A stretch of DNA of 64,000 bases from Serripes groenlandicus (lineage: Eukaryota > Mollusca > Bivalvia > Cardiida > Cardiidae): NCBI GenBank assembly GCA_031761405.1, contig JASEVX010000006.1, forward strand, positions 30,136,493 through 30,200,492, written 5' to 3'. Of this stretch, positions 61,480 through 64,000 are shown piece by piece. Numbering within the stretch: position 1 is the first letter of the stretch; each line of letters starts with the position of its first letter. The notes below the pieces were generated by a model that saw only the letters and a list, made by a program, of their open reading frames with translations, did no database searches and was not told the origin of the DNA. Both the position numbers and the translations under genes were made by a program.

Positions 61480-61620
61480 TTACTAGCCCAGGGTAAGCAA
61501 ACCAGTACTATAGGCTAGGAAATATGCATTGCACGCTGTCATGATGACCGCCGGGACTGGGGATCGAACCCGGGACACCCGGCCTGTTCCGAATCCACCA
61601 CTCTTACCTTTCGTCAACGG
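61480..61620 (-). mobile_element. SINE-B, head and body part
   Basis: TAGCCCAGGGTAAGCAAACC, TACTATAGGCTAGGAAATAT, GGGGATCGAACCCGGGACAC, TTCCGAATCCACCACTC. The tail is lost. Confidence 0.78.
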
Positions 61621-62070
61621 CTGTTTCAAAGTACCGTTTCGCCATTCTGATTAAATGATATATCCTAAAATGTGCTTCGAGATAGTGAATTTCAGTCACA
61701 TTGCCGATTCGCATGATTGACAGCGTGACCATGCGAAGCTTAAATCATGTCTAAAATAACAGTAACCCTACGTGGTATGTAATTATCATACACTTCCAAC
61801 ATTATAAACAGTTACGGTATTAAGTAATTAATTACTTCAAGCAAATGCTACGTATATTACAACACCTTCAAATGGTATTTGTTACAGCATCCTCAAAAAA
61901 CGTCTAAATAGCAGAAAAAACAATACAAATGCTTGATTCCATTTCCTTTCTCCTACAATTCAGGCCCCCAAATATCATTACTTTTCTAATTAACAACTGA
62001 ATGCATTCAAACATTGCGAACTGATCAATATAAATTCAATGTGTAGAAAGGCCTTGTCATAATAATCGGT
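61621..62070. other. no recognisable feature
   Basis: AT-rich; no supported gene or repeat. Confidence 0.4.
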
Positions 62071-62106
62071 TTTTACCCATTTCCCACATATAAAGACATT
62101 GCAGAA

Positions 62107-62469
62107 CAGGGGCGTAGCTTGGCAATAATCAATGTGTAGGCCGTCTCGTGAGAAATCAACATTGTGGACTCTGCGTAAAGTATCGAACCAGATCAGCCTA
62201 AGCATGCCACACAGGCGTACCCGGATATACACTTTTAGCCTCCTGTGGATTTTCTGTTTCAGGAATCACTACTCTATCTATTCCCCCCCCCCCCCCCCCC
62301 CCGCACCCCCCATATGGAATGTGTCGACCGGATCAGTCTGCGCGGATAGCGCAGGTTGATCTGGTCGATACATTACGCAGATATTAATCGCCGAAGCTGC
62401 ATTTTGAGGCATTTTTAGAAAACATGTGTAGTCACATGCCTACAGTGCATTAAGGGAGCTACGGCCCTG
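62107..62469 (+). mobile_element. H5 hAT-type element in T1, 5-bp TSD
   Basis: CAGGGGCGTAGCTTGGC left, right GGGAGCTACGGCCCTG. CAGAA is duplicated at 62102-62106 and 62470-62474. A run of 20 C lies inside at 62283-62302. Confidence 0.9.
62283..62302. repeat. homopolymer C20
   Basis: Twenty consecutive C inside H5, absent from the copy at 61127. Possibly a true length variant or an assembly weak point. Confidence 0.9.
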
Positions 62470-62655
62470 CAGAAGACGACACTGATAACATCTTGTGATA
62501 AACAAATGGATAGTCTCTTTACATAAAAGCATCATTACTTAATTTCCCTTTTTAACATTAATATAGATCTACTGCAGATGCGTCTGCATATGAGAAAGAA
62601 TAAATCTAGAATTAAGCGGAGTCACGATGGGAGATGCTCGTAGTTAGTGTATATA

Positions 62656-62906
62656 ACGAGAACTTGGTGTGAAACGGTTGTAACTAAAAACCTATTTTGA
62701 AAACCCTGGTTTAGGGGTAATTTTGACCCATTTGTAAACAATGCAAATTTAGGTGCCATTGCTCAGAACGAGCAATAGCACCTACATTTCCATTGTTTAC
62801 CAAGAAAAATGATTTAACGCTTATAAAGACTTTATGGCGAGGTAAATAACCTTGGTAAAAAAAATACCAATTTGAGTTACAACCGTTTCACGCCAAGCCC
62901 TCGATA
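62656..62906. mobile_element. R4 MITE, complete
   Basis: GTGAAACGGTTGTAACT left and AGTTACAACCGTTTCAC right, with the longer arms CGAGAACTTGGTG / CGCCAAGCCCTCG. Central hairpin GCCATTGCTCAGAACGAGCA. Confidence 0.88.
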
Positions 62907-63048
62907 TTATGGTGTCAGTAGTGAATATTTATTCGGTAAATAGTGTTTACTAGTAATTTGACGAGGTCAAATGTCATACATGAAACGTCACTAGTCATAA
63001 TTGCATACTGATGTGCGTGATGCATGTGTTATGAAACTCCCCTATCCA

Positions 63049-63445
63049 TATGCACTACGGTAACGTTTAAGTATGTACAACGGTAACATTTAATTTTGCA
63101 CTGCGGTAACATTTCATTTTGCACTGCGGTACCATTTCATTTTGCACTGCGGTACCATTTCATTTTGCACTGCGGTACTATTTCATTATGCACTGCGGTA
63201 CCGTTTCATTATGCACTGCGGTACCATTTCATTATGCACTGCGGTATCGTTTATTTATGCACTACGATACCGTTTCTATATATGTCATACGGTACTGTTA
63301 AACTGAAACGGTACTGTTACTACGGTAGTGTTTCAGTACTACGGTACCATTTCAATGTTCACTTCAGTACCGTTTCAGTATGTCCTACGGTACCATTTCC
63401 TTGTTCACTTCAGTACCGTTTCAGTATGTCCTACGGTACCATTTT
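63049..63445 (+). repeat. 23-bp minisatellite and derived 45-50-bp units
   Basis: GCACTGCGGTACCATTTCAT plus TTT repeats about eight times at 63095-63250. Then GTTTCAGTATGTCCTACGG, TACCATTT, TTCACTTCAGTACC alternate. The 138-codon frame over it is repeat-derived. Confidence 0.92.
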
Positions 63446-63604
63446 AATGTGCACCTTTTCAATATTTCAATTTACGGTGTCTTTCGTGTTTTTAGTTAAT
63501 TGGACCGAATAATGCAATCACAGTCTTCGGTCAATTAATGATCACAATACGAACATTCACGAAGGTACCACGTCTACCTATTTTAAGGGTGCAATTTATT
63601 TGTG

Positions 63605-63850
63605 TGTTCGTTTGTTTAAATAAATGGGCACGCCGCTTTCAATCACATTTCAGTTATATCACTGCAGTTCCTGTATAATTGACCAGTGCTGCAAGTATTA
63701 TTTATCCTGATTCACCAGGCGTAACACTATCCCTGCAAATCTAAGCGCCAATAAGGGCAGCCATTACTACCATTTGTAAAATGTTTGATATGACCCGACC
63801 GGTGATCAAACCCTGGTTTAACACTCACAATGCGGACGCTCTAGCCACTA
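63605..63850 (-). mobile_element. SINE-C, near full length, old
   Basis: GGCACGCCGCTTTCAATCAC, TATCACTGCAGTTCCTG, AAGGGCAGCCATTACTACC, TTTGATATGACCCGACCGG, GGTGATCAAACCCTGG, GGACGCTCTAGCCACTA. Confidence 0.82.
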
Positions 63851-63856
63851 AGGATG

Positions 63857-64000
63857 TTACACACTCCTCAACGGGTGCCTACTTCCATGGCCACTTATTT
63901 CCATGGGCACCGTCCCTTTTTTACACACTCCTCAACGGGTGCCCACTTCCATGGCTACTTAATTCCATGGGCACCGTCCCTTTTTTACACACTCCTCAAC
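63857..64000 (+). repeat. 64-bp tandem repeat running off the window
   Basis: TTACACACTCCTCAACGGGT, GCCCACTTCCATGGC, TTCCATGGGCACCGTCCC starts at 63857, 63921 and 63985. Each unit holds an inverted pair CGGGTGCCCACTTCCATGG / CCATGGGCACCG. Confidence 0.93.

Larger units (their letters stand above)
62071..62605 (-). mobile_element. T1 MITE interrupted by H5
   Basis: ACCCATTTCCCACATATAAA left, H5, then CAGAAGACGACACTGATAAC, CTACTGCAGATGCGTC and CATATGAGAAAGAATAAA. Confidence 0.72.

Noticed and set aside
63096..63512. 138-residue plus-strand protein
   Set aside because: It is the translation of a 23-bp minisatellite (HCGT-AVPFHYALRY repeats).

Overview
The window is eukaryotic. It is AT-rich and almost gene-free, crowded with small DNA transposons and tRNA-derived SINEs, and it carries one spliced coding exon of an animal gene, an ataxin-1 relative. 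The repeat vocabulary (TTAA-flanked hairpin MITEs, SINEs with an ATCA-type tail, 'GTGACCTTGACC' and 'GGGCAATAACTC' repeats, 'CAAGAGGGCCC' elements) fits a marine bivalve mollusc. That is an inference from repeat style and protein similarity, not a database match.

Genes. Only two coding features are convincing. (1) Positions 706-2034, minus strand: one 443-codon exon of an ataxin-1-like protein. It ends in frame in the middle of the AXH domain at a consensus splice donor, and the rest of the domain lies beyond the left edge of the window. (2) Positions 25073-27337, plus strand: an uninterrupted hAT-superfamily transposase inside a complete element at 24587-27785. A strong minus-strand splice donor with an ETS-like site near 55.6-55.7 kb, and CRE/ETS/YY1-type motifs up to 56.07 kb, could mark a promoter and untranslated first exon. 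If that exon belongs to the ataxin-1 gene, nearly the whole window is one long 5' intron (hypothesis).

Mobile elements. T1 is a piggyBac-like MITE family (TTAA target site, terminal repeat CCCTTTCCC, central hairpin) with roughly 75 copies or pieces, many nested. T2 is a second TTAA MITE with ends CCCTTTCAGCGCC. H6 are hAT-type MITEs whose ends match the intact hAT element and which sit in 6-bp target duplications; two long forms carry several large palindromes. H5 are hAT-type elements with 5-bp duplications. R4 is a foldback family ending GTGAAACGGTTGTAACT. There is also a 1.8-kb long-TIR element, a 250-bp element with an 8-bp duplication, and four SINE groups (A-D) with tRNA-like heads, several with clear target-site duplications. 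Nested insertions give a readable relative chronology.

Tandem arrays. A 4.1-kb minisatellite (45-bp and 16-bp units, 2930-7031) grew out of the interior of a SINE-A copy. A 38-bp minisatellite (51895-52510) grew out of the terminus of a T1 MITE. Others lie at 17.1-17.6, 24.35-24.58, 45.7-46.6, 54.6-55.1, 58.6-59.1, 63.05-63.45 and 63.86-64.0 kb.

Layout: 0-2 kb ataxin-1 exon; 2.6-7.5 kb H6, SINE-A and giant minisatellite; 7.5-24 kb T1/SINE mosaic with the 1.8-kb element; 24.6-27.8 kb intact hAT in a SINE; 28-52 kb dense T1/H6/SINE mosaic; 52.5-60 kb sparser, partly unique DNA with the candidate promoter; 60-64 kb H5, R4 and tandem repeats. Most other open reading frames are by-products of hairpins, SINEs or satellites.
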